Below are positions 53,973 through 62,900 of a stretch of DNA of 64,000 nt, one piece after another. The stretch comes from Bacillota bacterium (GTDB taxonomy: Bacteria > Bacillota > Clostridia > Oscillospirales > Ruminococcaceae): NCBI GenBank assembly GCA_023421245.1, contig JAEZTV010000022.1:100679-164678 (forward strand), written 5' to 3'. The translations under genes were made by a program, and so were the position numbers. Under the pieces are notes generated by a model. The model was not told the DNA's origin. It was given only the letters and a program-made list of their open reading frames with translations, and did no database searches. Each line of letters opens with the position of its first letter. Position 1 is the first letter of the stretch.

Positions 53973-53999
53973 GATTTTACCTCCCTCAAAAAATTATCC

Positions 54000-54440
54000 C
54001 TCGGTACCATAATTATTCAAGGCGGCCTAGAAAAAGCACTTCACACTTGCGGGTATGCCAAGGGAGCAGATGAGGAGGAAGCAAAGGCACTAAGTGAGGC
54101 ATTGGGTGACATGACGGTACAGTCTGGCAGTGTGTCCCGCAGCACACGGGACGGTTTATGGACGGACTCCTCATCGAAAAGTGTACAGATGATCAAACGC
54201 CGGTTAATTACGCCGGACGAAATCATGCAGATCCCTCAGGGGAAATTCATCCTGCGTAAAGCCGGTTCTGTCAGTTCTCGATCACACTTAGAACTATATT
54301 GGAATTATCTAAAGCAGTATCCGGAGGCGAATAACGATGTGCGTTATGAGCTGCGGTCGATTCAGTGTCTGACCTCGGAGAGCATACGAAGGAAGGCACG
54401 CCTTAAAAAGAATGCATTAACGCGAGGGATGTTTGATTAA
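54000..54440 (+). pseudogene. VirD4/TraG-type conjugation coupling protein, C-terminal remnant
   Basis: The open frame encodes GADEEEAKALSEALGDMTVQ, a Ser/Arg stretch, then KSVQMIKRRLITPDEIMQIP and QGKFILRKAG. It matches the C-terminal part of Clostridial VirD4-type coupling ATPases, which ends in the RPLxTPDEI-xx-LPKG-FIVxKTG pattern. The Walker boxes and N-terminal TM segments are missing, and the frame upstream runs over unrelated sequence. This is a trace of an integrative conjugative element. Confidence 0.75.
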
Positions 54441-54693
54441 TTACGACATTTTAACACTATTTACATATATTTATCATACTATAAAATATTTATTGCATTT
54501 ACATATTGTTGATTTAGTGTATAATAATGTTATGAGAACAGATTTTTAACATTATGGTTTCTATGGGTCACAAACGCTCTAAACTGTTTAGCCGATATCA
54601 GAAAAATATTAGCTAAACATAGAGTGTGTCCTGTATTCTCTTATTACTGTATAAAAATTGATCCCAAATTAAAGTGGAAAGATTTTGTTCTTT

Positions 54694-55245
54694 ATGAAAA
54701 AGTTGCTGTCTCTATTATTATTGGTCGCAATGGTGTATTCTCTGGGAACGGTTGTGTTTGCAAGTTCTAATGTAGGTTATGGACAAGGGGTTAGTGATGT
54801 ACCGCCAGACATTCCTGTTGTAATATTTGGTGCAAGCCCTCCTAGTTCATCTAATGGATATGTCGATTTGGGAACATATGATGGGGAAATTGCATATCTA
54901 TGCAAGGGCAGCTTGTATAGTAATAAATGGGTAAGATCGAGCACTACCACAATTAAAATAGACTCAGAGTTTAGATCATATGGCTCCCAAGTTGGTTGTG
55001 AGAACAGGACAAATCCGTTAACAATACCACAAACCATGGAAGTAAATTTAATAGCCAGCGACGGAACAAAAATAGCAAAAATTGTCTCAGCCAGCAGTAA
55101 TGCTCTACGACATTTACCGTTAAAGCCAATACGCAATATTATGTACATTTTCGAACCAGCACTGGCAATTGGGTTGGTGGAGATTTCACCGTCTACAAGT
55201 GAATTACTACGGCTGAAAGTCGTAGGTTCGGATCTGTGGTTCTAG
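54694..55245 (+). CDS. Secreted protein of unknown function
   Basis: A 183-residue protein with signal MKKLLSLLLLVAMVYSLGTV ending near VFAS. The mature part has DIPVVIFGASPPSSSNGYVD, a short conserved-looking segment, and beta-rich remaining sequence. The region is AT-rich. GGAAAG lies about 12 nt before the ATG, weakly placed. No family recognised. Confidence 0.6.
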   Translation: MKKLLSLLLLVAMVYSLGTVVFASSNVGYGQGVSDVPPDIPVVIFGASPPSSSNGYVDLGTYDGEIAYLCKGSLYSNKWVRSSTTTIKIDSEFRSYGSQVGCENRTNPLTIPQTMEVNLIASDGTKIAKIVSASSNALRHLPLKPIRNIMYIFEPALAIGLVEISPSTSELLRLKVVGSDLWF

Positions 55246-55336
55246 TCTGTATGTAGAAATTCCCCTGTAGGTTGTGCCGCCCCTCTATCTGAAAAGAAGG
55301 GCTATTGCCCAATTATGCGAGTCGCATATTATGGTA

Positions 55337-55390
55337 AATACAAATACCGACGAAAAATATCACCGATACGCGCCGGTATTTGTATTGTTT
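55337..55390 (+). terminator. Terminator after the secreted-protein gene
   Basis: ACAAATACCG and CGGTATTTGT arms with a long loop, then ATTGTTT. Confidence 0.5.
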
Positions 55391-55408
55391 ATGATGGGAA
55401 GGATTGCT

Positions 55409-55924
55409 ATGAAGCGTTTTTTGAAGTTTTCATTATATGCTTATCTCTTTCTTTTTTTGTATGTGTCATTACTGCTTGGAATTACCATTGAACCAAAAAT
55501 AGATTTCAATAATGTATATATTAACATAATACCGTTTGACTTCATATGGACAATAATTAGTGTTAGTAACGGTGTTCTTCAAAGCGGTTATAATATCAAC
55601 GATTATATTCCAACTATAATTTGGGATAACATACATGGTTTTATTTATAACGTATTACTGTTTATTCCCTTTGGTATCCTCGTTCCTCTTGTCTATGAGA
55701 AGTATCATACGCTAAAAAAAATAATTGTAACAGGTATGATCGTGTCATTTGCTAAAGAGGTATTAAAAATAATTATATCTTTTTTAGGTCTTGCATATGG
55801 GAGAAGTTTCAGGATTGATAATATAATTGCATCCTTTCTTGGTACATTGTTAGGTTATTTGTTCTTATCAATATTTAATTTTTATACAACCAAAAAAATC
55901 CGAGATTACGATAAGGTACAATAA
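55409..55924 (+). CDS. VanZ-like family membrane protein
   Basis: A 171-residue protein with about five TM helices. The VanZ-type features are NIIPFDFIWTII and NVLLFIPFGILVPLVYEKYH followed by KEVLKIIIS and GRSFRIDNIIASFLGTLLGY. The start at 55409 has GGAAGGA upstream; the longer in-frame start is unlikely. A teicoplanin resistance role is not implied. AT-rich and in the mobile zone. Confidence 0.8.
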   Translation: MKRFLKFSLYAYLFLFLYVSLLLGITIEPKIDFNNVYINIIPFDFIWTIISVSNGVLQSGYNINDYIPTIIWDNIHGFIYNVLLFIPFGILVPLVYEKYHTLKKIIVTGMIVSFAKEVLKIIISFLGLAYGRSFRIDNIIASFLGTLLGYLFLSIFNFYTTKKIRDYDKVQ

Positions 55925-56022
55925 GTTGCGCAAATTCAAAAAAGCCTAAAAAAGAGACATGGTTTGCAGATCTCTGATAGAATGAAGTTACGACACACCA
56001 TTCTGAAAGGAGACAGCAAACC
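55925..56022 (+). mobile_element. Left end of an IS256-type element
   Basis: The sequence from about 55925 (AAGTTGCGCAAATTC, AAAAAGCCTAAAAAAGAGAC) to the transposase start looks like the end and leader of an IS256-family insertion. AGGAGACAGCAAACC precedes the ATG. I could not identify a second inverted repeat nearby. Confidence 0.55.
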
Positions 56023-56220
56023 ATGTCCGAGAAAATTGTACAGCTTAATGATGAAGCAATCAAGGGGAAAATCAAAGAGCTGGTACGCGGCAACGTGGAA
56101 GAAACGCTCAATGGCCTGCTGGAGGCCGAAGCAGAGAAGCTGACGCAGGCTGCCAAGTACGAGCGCAGCGAGGAGCGTCAAAGTTACCGCAGCGGTCATT
56201 ACAGCACTCGCTACTTTTGA
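56023..56220 (+). pseudogene. IS256-family transposase, N-terminal fragment
   Basis: A 65-residue fragment MSEKIVQLNDEAIKGKIKEL, LLEAEAEKLTQAAKYERSEE and RSGHYSTRYF. Transposases of this family run to about 400 residues; the DDE domain is absent. The frame ends where the sequence joins unrelated DNA. Confidence 0.9.
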
Positions 56221-56332
56221 TGACGTTTTTTATTCTGGTTATTCACTAGAAGAATTAGACCTTGAAATAAAGTTTCCTGATAATATCTGGACCTGTGTCT
56301 ACTATATTGACACAGGTCCATTATATAAATAA
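56216..56332 (+). pseudogene. C-terminal tail of an unknown gene fused to the transposase fragment
   Basis: In another frame the sequence reads FDDVFYSGYSLEELDLEIKF then PDNIWTCVYYIDTGPLYK and a stop. The tail begins at the point where transposase similarity ends, so a deletion or recombination probably joined the two. TGGACCTGTGTC/GACACAGGTCCA at its end is a hairpin. Confidence 0.5.
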
Positions 56333-56669
56333 CTCACAACAATCTAGCAGTATTTATCTAAATAATAAAGAGAATAAAGTTTTTGACAGTCAGCCAGAAA
56401 CACAATATAAAAATGGTCTTAAAACATATCAATACTCTTGGCTGTATGATTATTTTATAAAGAATATTAGTAGCCTAATTAGAAAAAAAAGAATAATGTA
56501 GGCGGTTTGTTATGCTCGGGTGCAAAACATGTTTTGTATCGGGAGCAGGGCGTGTATACCATACTTTGTTCCCTGATACAATGTATTTTCTTGTCAACAC
56601 CATGAGAAAAATTGAGTTCAGGCCTAATTATAGCAACTATGCGAATATAAAACTGAAAGTTTCTGTTAT
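56333..56669. other. AT-rich gap without recognised genes
   Basis: It contains a long inverted repeat, TTGTATCGGGA and TCCCTGATACAA (about 56535-56582), and short open frames that I do not support as genes. Confidence 0.4.
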
Positions 56670-57098
56670 TCATCCATCATACATGGGCTCAAATATCTCA
56701 CCGTCTATGCTGAGTATTTCGTCAATGGAGATTACTGCACCGTTGGTTAAAAGCAAAATCTTCCCATACTCGTCAATCTTTTTAACCGCACCAATAACAG
56801 TGATATAGGCGCCACCACTCTTTTTTCTGTCTGGTTGAAAGTAGGTGATTGCGATTTCAGGATGCTCTTTCATCCGATCCGCTATGACTTGCAGCTTATC
56901 GCTTAAAGCATCCTTCATATATTCGTCCAAATCCATTCTTTCGTCAGTCAGCCTTGCAGTTTCTTTGATGGCTGCATCGTAGCCCGTCAATGCTGCGAAG
57001 GGGGAAAACTGCGCCGCCCGGTCAATTACCGACATATGAGGACGTGTTGCGGAGACATGGCGGGGACGGTGGATGATGTCGTCATAGGAATTTGTCAT
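56670..57098 (-). CDS. YolD-like protein
   Basis: A 142-residue protein of the YolD-like group, which usually lies beside UmuC/DinB-type polymerases. It contains RPHMSVIDRAAQFSPFAALT and GYDAAIKETARLTDER. The stop region lies near AT-rich DNA, and the start overlaps the upstream polymerase stop by 4 nt (ATGA). Confidence 0.88.
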   Translation of the reverse strand: MTNSYDDIIHRPRHVSATRPHMSVIDRAAQFSPFAALTGYDAAIKETARLTDERMDLDEYMKDALSDKLQVIADRMKEHPEIAITYFQPDRKKSGGAYITVIGAVKKIDEYGKILLLTNGAVISIDEILSIDGEIFEPMYDG

Positions 57099-58624
57099 GC
57101 CTTATGACCTCCAATTTGCTTGTTCCGGTCTATGGTGGTAGCACCTTCCTCCAAATTCATACCCATTAAGATGGCATTTTTGCCGTATTTCTTTTTTATC
57201 TCCAGCACTGCCTTCTGCATTCGTTTTTCTCGTATAAGTGCGGCTTCTTCGGCCTCTTTTTTCGCTTGAGCAACCGTGTAATCTGTAAAAAGGTCAAGCT
57301 GTTCAAATCTGTCTGCCTTTTGAGCGGCCTGTTCATCCGCAACATGATTCGCTGTAATGTTGATTCTACGCACCAGAAGATTTTTATCAACGATACGCTC
57401 GAATAGTTCCATTGCTGCATTCAGAATCAATCTTGTGGAAGAGGTCTGCCTGCCAAGGTTTGCTGAGCCATGAGCAGATTTTGGAACAGACCGTCCGTAG
57501 TGGTCGGTGGTGACCGCCCCATGGTATAAACTCTTTATCTTAGGGTCTGTCAGATTTTTAATATCATATCCGACCGTTAGAACAATCTGGTCAGTTACAA
57601 GCCTTTTATCCACCAGATCAAGTACTAGCAGAGCAGTCATTTCTCGCAGAATCAGCTTCGCTTTGTCAAAGGTATAGGCATGCTGTAGAACCTGCCCTGA
57701 TCCAATACTGTTGGTGCTTGGCTTATATGCTTTAATATCAGCAATGGTGCAGGGTTCCCATCCCCATGCGTGGTCAATCAACAACTCCGCATTGATTCCA
57801 AATAGTTTATACAGCAAATCCTCATTGTAATGATCTGAGGGTTTTCCGAGAGAACATCTTGCAATATCCCCCATTGTGAAAAGACCTTGTTCCTCCAGCC
57901 TTTTGGCATATCCTTTGCCAACACGCCAAAAATCCGTCAAAGGCCGGTGCGACCAAAGCAGACGGCGATAGCTCATTTCATCAAGCTCCGCAATCTGGAC
58001 GCCGTTTTCGTCTATCGAAATGTGCTTTGCCCGAATGTCCATAGCGATTTTTGCAAGATACAGATTCGTTCCGATTCCCGCCGATGCGGTAACACCGGTC
58101 GTTTCAAGTATATCAAGAATCATTTTCGTTGCAAGCTCGCGGGCGGTAAGATTGTAAGTGCAAAGATAATCGGTGGCGTCGATGAACACCTCGTCAATGG
58201 AGTAGACATGGATATCTTCGGGCGCGATGTACTTCAAGTAAACATTATAAATCCGTGTGCTGTACGCTATATAATGTGCCATTCTCGGCGGGGCAACAAT
58301 ATAGTCAAGCTCGAGATCCGCTGATGATCTCAGGTCAGGATCGTTGAAGGACGAGCCGGAAAAGGCTCGCCCCGGCGCTTTACGCAACCGAGCCGCGTTT
58401 ACTTCCTTGACTTTCTGTACGACTTCAAACAATCTCGCCCTGCCGGAAATACCGTATGCTTTGAGGGAGGGAGAAACAGCGAGGCAAATGGTTTTTTCGG
58501 TGCGGCTTGCATCAGCGACCACAAGGTTGGTAGTCAGCGGATCAAGCTGCCTCTCCATGCACTCTACCGAAGCATAGAACGATTTCAGGTCGATTGCGAT
58601 ATAAGTTTTGTTCTTCTCGTTCAT
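57095..58624 (-). CDS. Y-family DNA polymerase (UmuC/DinB-type)
   Basis: A 509-residue translesion polymerase. Catalytic motifs are AIDLKSFYASVECMERQLDP (metal-binding Asp), YSIDEVFIDATDYL (the Asp-Glu pair) and GIGTNLYLAKIAMDI (HhH region). The C-terminal little-finger part is followed by a polar tail. The polymerase-YolD pair is common on plasmids and integrative elements. I found no clear LexA box upstream. Confidence 0.93.
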   Translation of the reverse strand: MNEKNKTYIAIDLKSFYASVECMERQLDPLTTNLVVADASRTEKTICLAVSPSLKAYGISGRARLFEVVQKVKEVNAARLRKAPGRAFSGSSFNDPDLRSSADLELDYIVAPPRMAHYIAYSTRIYNVYLKYIAPEDIHVYSIDEVFIDATDYLCTYNLTARELATKMILDILETTGVTASAGIGTNLYLAKIAMDIRAKHISIDENGVQIAELDEMSYRRLLWSHRPLTDFWRVGKGYAKRLEEQGLFTMGDIARCSLGKPSDHYNEDLLYKLFGINAELLIDHAWGWEPCTIADIKAYKPSTNSIGSGQVLQHAYTFDKAKLILREMTALLVLDLVDKRLVTDQIVLTVGYDIKNLTDPKIKSLYHGAVTTDHYGRSVPKSAHGSANLGRQTSSTRLILNAAMELFERIVDKNLLVRRINITANHVADEQAAQKADRFEQLDLFTDYTVAQAKKEAEEAALIREKRMQKAVLEIKKKYGKNAILMGMNLEEGATTIDRNKQIGGHKA

Positions 58625-58720
58625 TCTTCGGCGTCCTCCTTGATGAAGTATTCATCTATAAAACAGGAATTTCTCTACGAAACTCTATAAAACTTCAAGC
58701 CTATTATACCATAAACAGGC

Positions 58721-58880
58721 TGCAAAACGGCTAATGTCGTTTTGCAGAGGACGCAGTCCTTGCAAATGCTGATGAAATCAGCATTTGCAGTTCATGGTGT
58801 AACATGGCCGCATTCGTATTTTGCATAGCAAAATACTCATACTCGGCTTTGCCGAGCACATTCAAAGCTATGCTTTGAAT
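58721..58880. repeat. Hairpin array, element copy 10 (six hairpins)
   Basis: Six perfect stems in 160 nt: TGCAAAACG/CGTTTTGCA; AGGAC-GCA-GTCCT; TGCAAATGCTGAT-GAA-ATCAGCATTTGCA; GTATTTTGC-ATA-GCAAAATAC; CTCGGC-TTT-GCCGAG; ATTCAAAGC-TAT-GCTTTGAAT. Five of six loops are three bases. Stems are unrelated to each other in sequence. Confidence 0.8.
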
Positions 58881-59277
58881 GTAATTGTGAACATATTATA
58901 CCATAATTTTAGAAATAAAAGATTCTCAATTTTCCCCATATATACAGCTATTACGGGAAGCGGGCTTTCTGAAATGGGCTTATAAATCTTCTATGCGGAT
59001 ATCCGCGTATGTCGTTGCAACATTTGCCGATTTACATAGTGCATTCTTTCATAGAAGAGAGGGCTTGCCTGTTGGGGTTGCTGTGTACAGGTCGGAGGCT
59101 CACGGGTACGTTTAGGCATATCCGTCCGTACTACAAGTGGAGATGCATATTCCGGCAGCGGTTTGATGTGTCAGAACAGAGACGAAGGCTGGTTCATCTG
59201 GATGCTGCTTGAAATCTGTGCGATGCCTGCGGTGCACATAGATAGGAAGGGAATCAGCGATGGATCTGTCAAGCACG
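58881..59277. other. Degraded gap downstream of the riboswitch
   Basis: No complete gene. Short open frames on both strands are interrupted. On the minus strand this region lies directly downstream of the riboswitch-terminator and may once have held the controlled gene. Confidence 0.4.
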
Positions 59278-59320
59278 AAAAAAGCCTGCCCCTCAGAAAT
59301 TTATGGGCAGGCTTTTACGC
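59278..59320 (-). terminator. Riboswitch terminator
   Basis: AAAAGCCTGCCC/GGGCAGGCTTTT around 13 nt. On the minus strand it ends in TTTTTTCG, immediately downstream of the c-di-GMP-I riboswitch, so it is likely its expression platform. Confidence 0.75.
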
Positions 59321-59330
59321 ATTCATTGCT

Positions 59331-59411
59331 GCAACCAGACTATCTTAGCACTTCTATATAGCGCCGTAGATCCTATGGCTTTGCCTCCTTAACTTTCGCT
59401 GAGTTTGTCGC
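59331..59411 (-). promoter_or_regulatory. Cyclic di-GMP-I (GEMM-I) riboswitch
   Basis: The minus strand reads ACAAACT, CAGCGAAAGTTA with a GAAA tetraloop, AGGAGGCAAAGCCATAGG, then TCTACGGC...GCTAAGATAG and TCTGGTTGC. This matches the GEMM-I layout of two stacked stems, with the conserved CAAAGCCA and ATAGTCxGGTTGC segments. A terminator follows. No intact gene lies directly downstream. Confidence 0.8.
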
Positions 59412-59441
59412 GCTTTATTGATTCTGATTGCTTCTCAGCCG

Positions 59442-59918
59442 TCAATCCGCTGCTGCATCCTCGGTGACTGGGAACAGAACCGCAAACCTGTGCAGCATAG
59501 CAGAAACCTTAGCTTGCGTTGCACCGGCCTTGGCGTAGACCATCGCGCCAGGTTTGCCGCTGATAATCCCAGCCTTCTGTATGGCCGTCACCGCATCTTT
59601 GGCGTAGGCGGCGATACTTTCGGCATCGGCAAAAGGCTGCCGCGTACCTCGCCAGCATCACGGCCATATCCTGCCGGGCTATGATTGCGCCGGGCACAAA
59701 GCTGTTGCCTCCGACACCCGATACGATGCCCTTTTCCCGCGCTCACTCGGTATATTTTGCGTAATAGGCGCCATCGACTACATCCTTAAAGTGATTCTGT
59801 CATGCCGAGCCTGTGGCAGTTTCCTGCGGAGCAGCGGCAAAAGCGGTAAAGGATAAACCGGCCATGAGGGCCGGAGCCGCTATCAAAGCGATTCCTTTTC
59901 CAAAAAGTTTGCTTTCAT
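59442..59918 (-). pseudogene. SLH-domain surface protein, disrupted
   Basis: The ATG overlaps the upstream stop (ATGA). A one-base loss in the A tract after the start breaks the signal peptide: the next frame reads KLFGKGIALIAAPALMAGLS then FTAFAAAPQETATGSA. Two in-frame TGA codons (59800-59802 and 59743-59745) follow, the second within KYTE-stop-AREKGIVSGVG. SLH motifs NSFVPGAIIARQDMAVMLAR are intact. A frameshift near 59630 then continues as FADAESIAAYAKDAVTAIQK to AMLHRFAVLF. It was a SLH anchor protein. Confidence 0.85.
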
Positions 59919-62900
59919 TTAGCACCTCCGTTTTCTCTAAGAGTCAATGGTCCCTCGCTGATGATAATATCGCCAGCCAGCGCAGTGGTAAAATGCAGAT
60001 ATCCATTCGTGTCAACCCAATAGGTGGGCTTTTCGATGCGGCGATAGGTGTTCGTAGCCTTGTCGTAGCTGTAGAAGTACAACTTGGTGATATTCATGCC
60101 GGCCAGATTGACCTTGGCGGCAATCTCAAGCCTTGCGCCCAAGCTACCCTGCTGCTCGAAGCTGACGATTGCAACTTTATTGTTGAAGAACTCCTCAAAC
60201 AACGATTTCGTCGCGGCGGTTTTTGCACTTTCGGTATAGACGCCCAGCTTGATAGGTTCTTTTACATCTGCAAGTTTGGCTGGGTCTACATAAATCCTGC
60301 CCTGAACCGCATTTCCGCTCATGGTATCTGCGTGAAGTACAATCTTTTTGCCCGCTGCCGCATTGGCAAGTGCGCTGAGTGCCGCCGGGGTGATGCGGGA
60401 GGCATTTTGAGTACGTACAACCGCTGTATCGCCCGCTGCCGTTGTGCCAAGCGCTGCAATGGCTTCACCGGTGATAGTTGCCTGATTGACAGCACCCGTG
60501 GAATCCACGTTGGAGCTCGTTATAGTTGCAGAGGGCTCTGTGGAAGTACTGTCGTCCCTGTCTCCGCCGCCACCGCCGTCGCCACCGCCGCCGCTGGAGC
60601 GCCAGTTGGCGGTTACGGTTACAGGCTTATTGGGCATAGTGAAGCTGGCGTTTCTATTGGCCGCGTTGGTGATTGTCACATCTGAGGAAGTCCAACCGGT
60701 AAAGGTGCAGCTGCTGCGGTTTCCTGCGTAGATGCTGACGGTATCATTCTTGGCATAGCTACCCGTGCCGGTGGCGCCCGTGCCGCCGCCGCTGATAGTA
60801 ACGGAATAGGTTGGAGCAGAGATTGCCTCGAATATCGCTTTAACGGTGACATTCCCGGCGGGCATGGTGAACTTATTGTCGGACACTGTCACGCCGCCGC
60901 TGATGACCTGCCACTCCTTGAACACATACCCGCCATTCGGGCGGGCGGTCAGGATGATTTCGGTGCCTGCTTCGGCGGAGGATGGGTTTGCATTTGCTGT
61001 GCCGTGGCCGTCATTTTGTACGGTAATGGTATAAGTAGGCACAGAAACGCCTACTCTCCCGATTTGGACGGTGTTTAAGCCATCGGTGTATAGGAGGGAT
61101 CCCCCGCCTGTTTCGGTTCCTTGGTTGGCAGTCATTGCGGTAATTCCTACAACGATGAATGGGGTTCCTGCCGTGAGGCTGCCGGCAATTTCTACCTTGC
61201 CATTTGCATCGCTCCGCGCCCCCTTGCCGGATGACACCACGTTGCCGCCGACCTTTATCGTGCTGCCGGACGCGTGAACGCCAAGACAGTCGGTTCCCCG
61301 AACGGTCACATCTCCAGTCACTGTAACGGCAGTTTGCCCGTATGCTCGAATGCCTGTAAAATTGTATAGATTCTCCGGAGAATCGGCAATTACGGTGATA
61401 TTGCCGTTTACGGTAACCTGGGTGCCGGGGTTTGAAGCTGTTTCCACACCGATTCTGCCCGCCTCTATGTTGCCGTGGACAATGACCTTGCCATCCTTTG
61501 CGTTTATGCTCACACCATTGCCATTGCCTACTGTGATGCTGCCGAGTACGGTGACGGTGCTGTTGCTGTCCAAATAATCGCCGCTACCGACCATATTCAC
61601 ACCGTTGCCGTCACCAGCCACCACATTGTGGACAGTGACTTCCGCGTTCACGCCGACTGCGGATACCGCGGTGGACCGCCCCTTCACATGGAACTGTCCC
61701 GTTCCCTTGCCGGTGAGCTTTACCTTGCCGCCATCTATTACCATGAGCGCGGGAGAGGAGGAACCATCGGCACTTGTGTCAAGTAGAAGGTTATAATCCC
61801 CTAAATCGAGGCTGACTGTCTTTGTTTCCACACGGATGTGTTCTGTATGGGTAATATCCTCAAGCAGCTTGACGGTGCCGCCGCTTGGAACCGCCGCCAA
61901 CGCCGCGTCCAACGTGGTATATGGAGTTTTGCCGACGGTACAGACGGCATCACTGCTCTTGGCCCAGACGGTTCCCGCTGTCGCATGCTGATAGGTGCGA
62001 TAGCCGGGTAAGGTAGTTTCTGGCAAATAATCGTTGATTGTAGTGGGTTCGGCATCTTTGAACTTGATATACGTCGGGGCTGTGATGGTGCCGTCCACGG
62101 TAACCTCGCCGCCGTCCATAGAAATCCCGCAGCCATTCGCCTCAATGCTGTCTACGCGGACGATACAGCCCGTATCCTTGGGATACAGCTTTGAGTTTGA
62201 TAAATTAATACCAACGTTCACGGTGGCTTTGACAGGCCCCTTCACGGTTACGTTGCTGTTATAGGCAATAGATATCCCATCACCGCCCGTTACCGAGCCG
62301 TTTTGGATGTCCACATTCGCAAGGGTTCCGCCAATCCCGGCTACAGAACTGCCATTGATGTCGGCCGCCACTGAAGCATCGGAGGAAAACTTCGATCTGT
62401 CAACCGACAGTCCCACATGCTTGGCGCTTATCGTCAGCCTCCCGCCGCCAGTGACATACAGCTGCGTGGCGTTCCGCTCGTTTGTGCTGGGCGGTTCCAG
62501 CCGAAGCCCCGGACCATAGCCGGCATTGTAGATGCTGAGGTTATTGCCGTTCAAATCCAGAGTAATATTCTTGCCTTTGATTATGAGGGCTGGAGAATTG
62601 CCACCGCTGTTGTTTTCGGCGCGCATAATATCTGTGGTCAATCGAATGGTATCGCCGCTTTGCGCCAAATTAAGCTGATTGATTAGTTCATTTGGCGTTG
62701 ATACATCTCTCGTTGTGGAAGTGGAAGATGCAGCAAGAACTGCCGCCGTGGCCGTACTTGTCCGTGTTCCCGTTTCCACGCCGGAGGTGATTTCAAGAGT
62801 GATTGCCTTGCCCAGATCATCCGCTGTCACGATGTAGCTTGCCGCATCCGCCCCCACCTGGGAGCCGCCTGCCTTCCATACATAGTGCAGCGTACCGGTG

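Noticed and set aside
55409..55924. Teicoplanin resistance suggested by the VanZ-like gene
   Set aside because: VanZ-like proteins are widespread without resistance function, and no other van genes are adjacent.
56512..56808. A 98-codon plus-strand frame
   Set aside because: Its second half overlaps the YolD gene antisense, and its first half has no SD or recognisable sequence.
58721..58880. CRISPR array
   Set aside because: There is no constant repeat with variable spacers; every stem differs and there are no cas genes.
59009..59348. Plus-strand frames of 60-67 codons near the riboswitch
   Set aside because: They cross the riboswitch terminator and aptamer, have no SD and no family resemblance.
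59743..59802. TGA read as Trp (genetic code change) in the SLH gene
   Set aside because: Many intact genes in the window, such as secE, rplK and rplA, end in TGA, and the SLH gene also has frameshifts, so it is a pseudogene.
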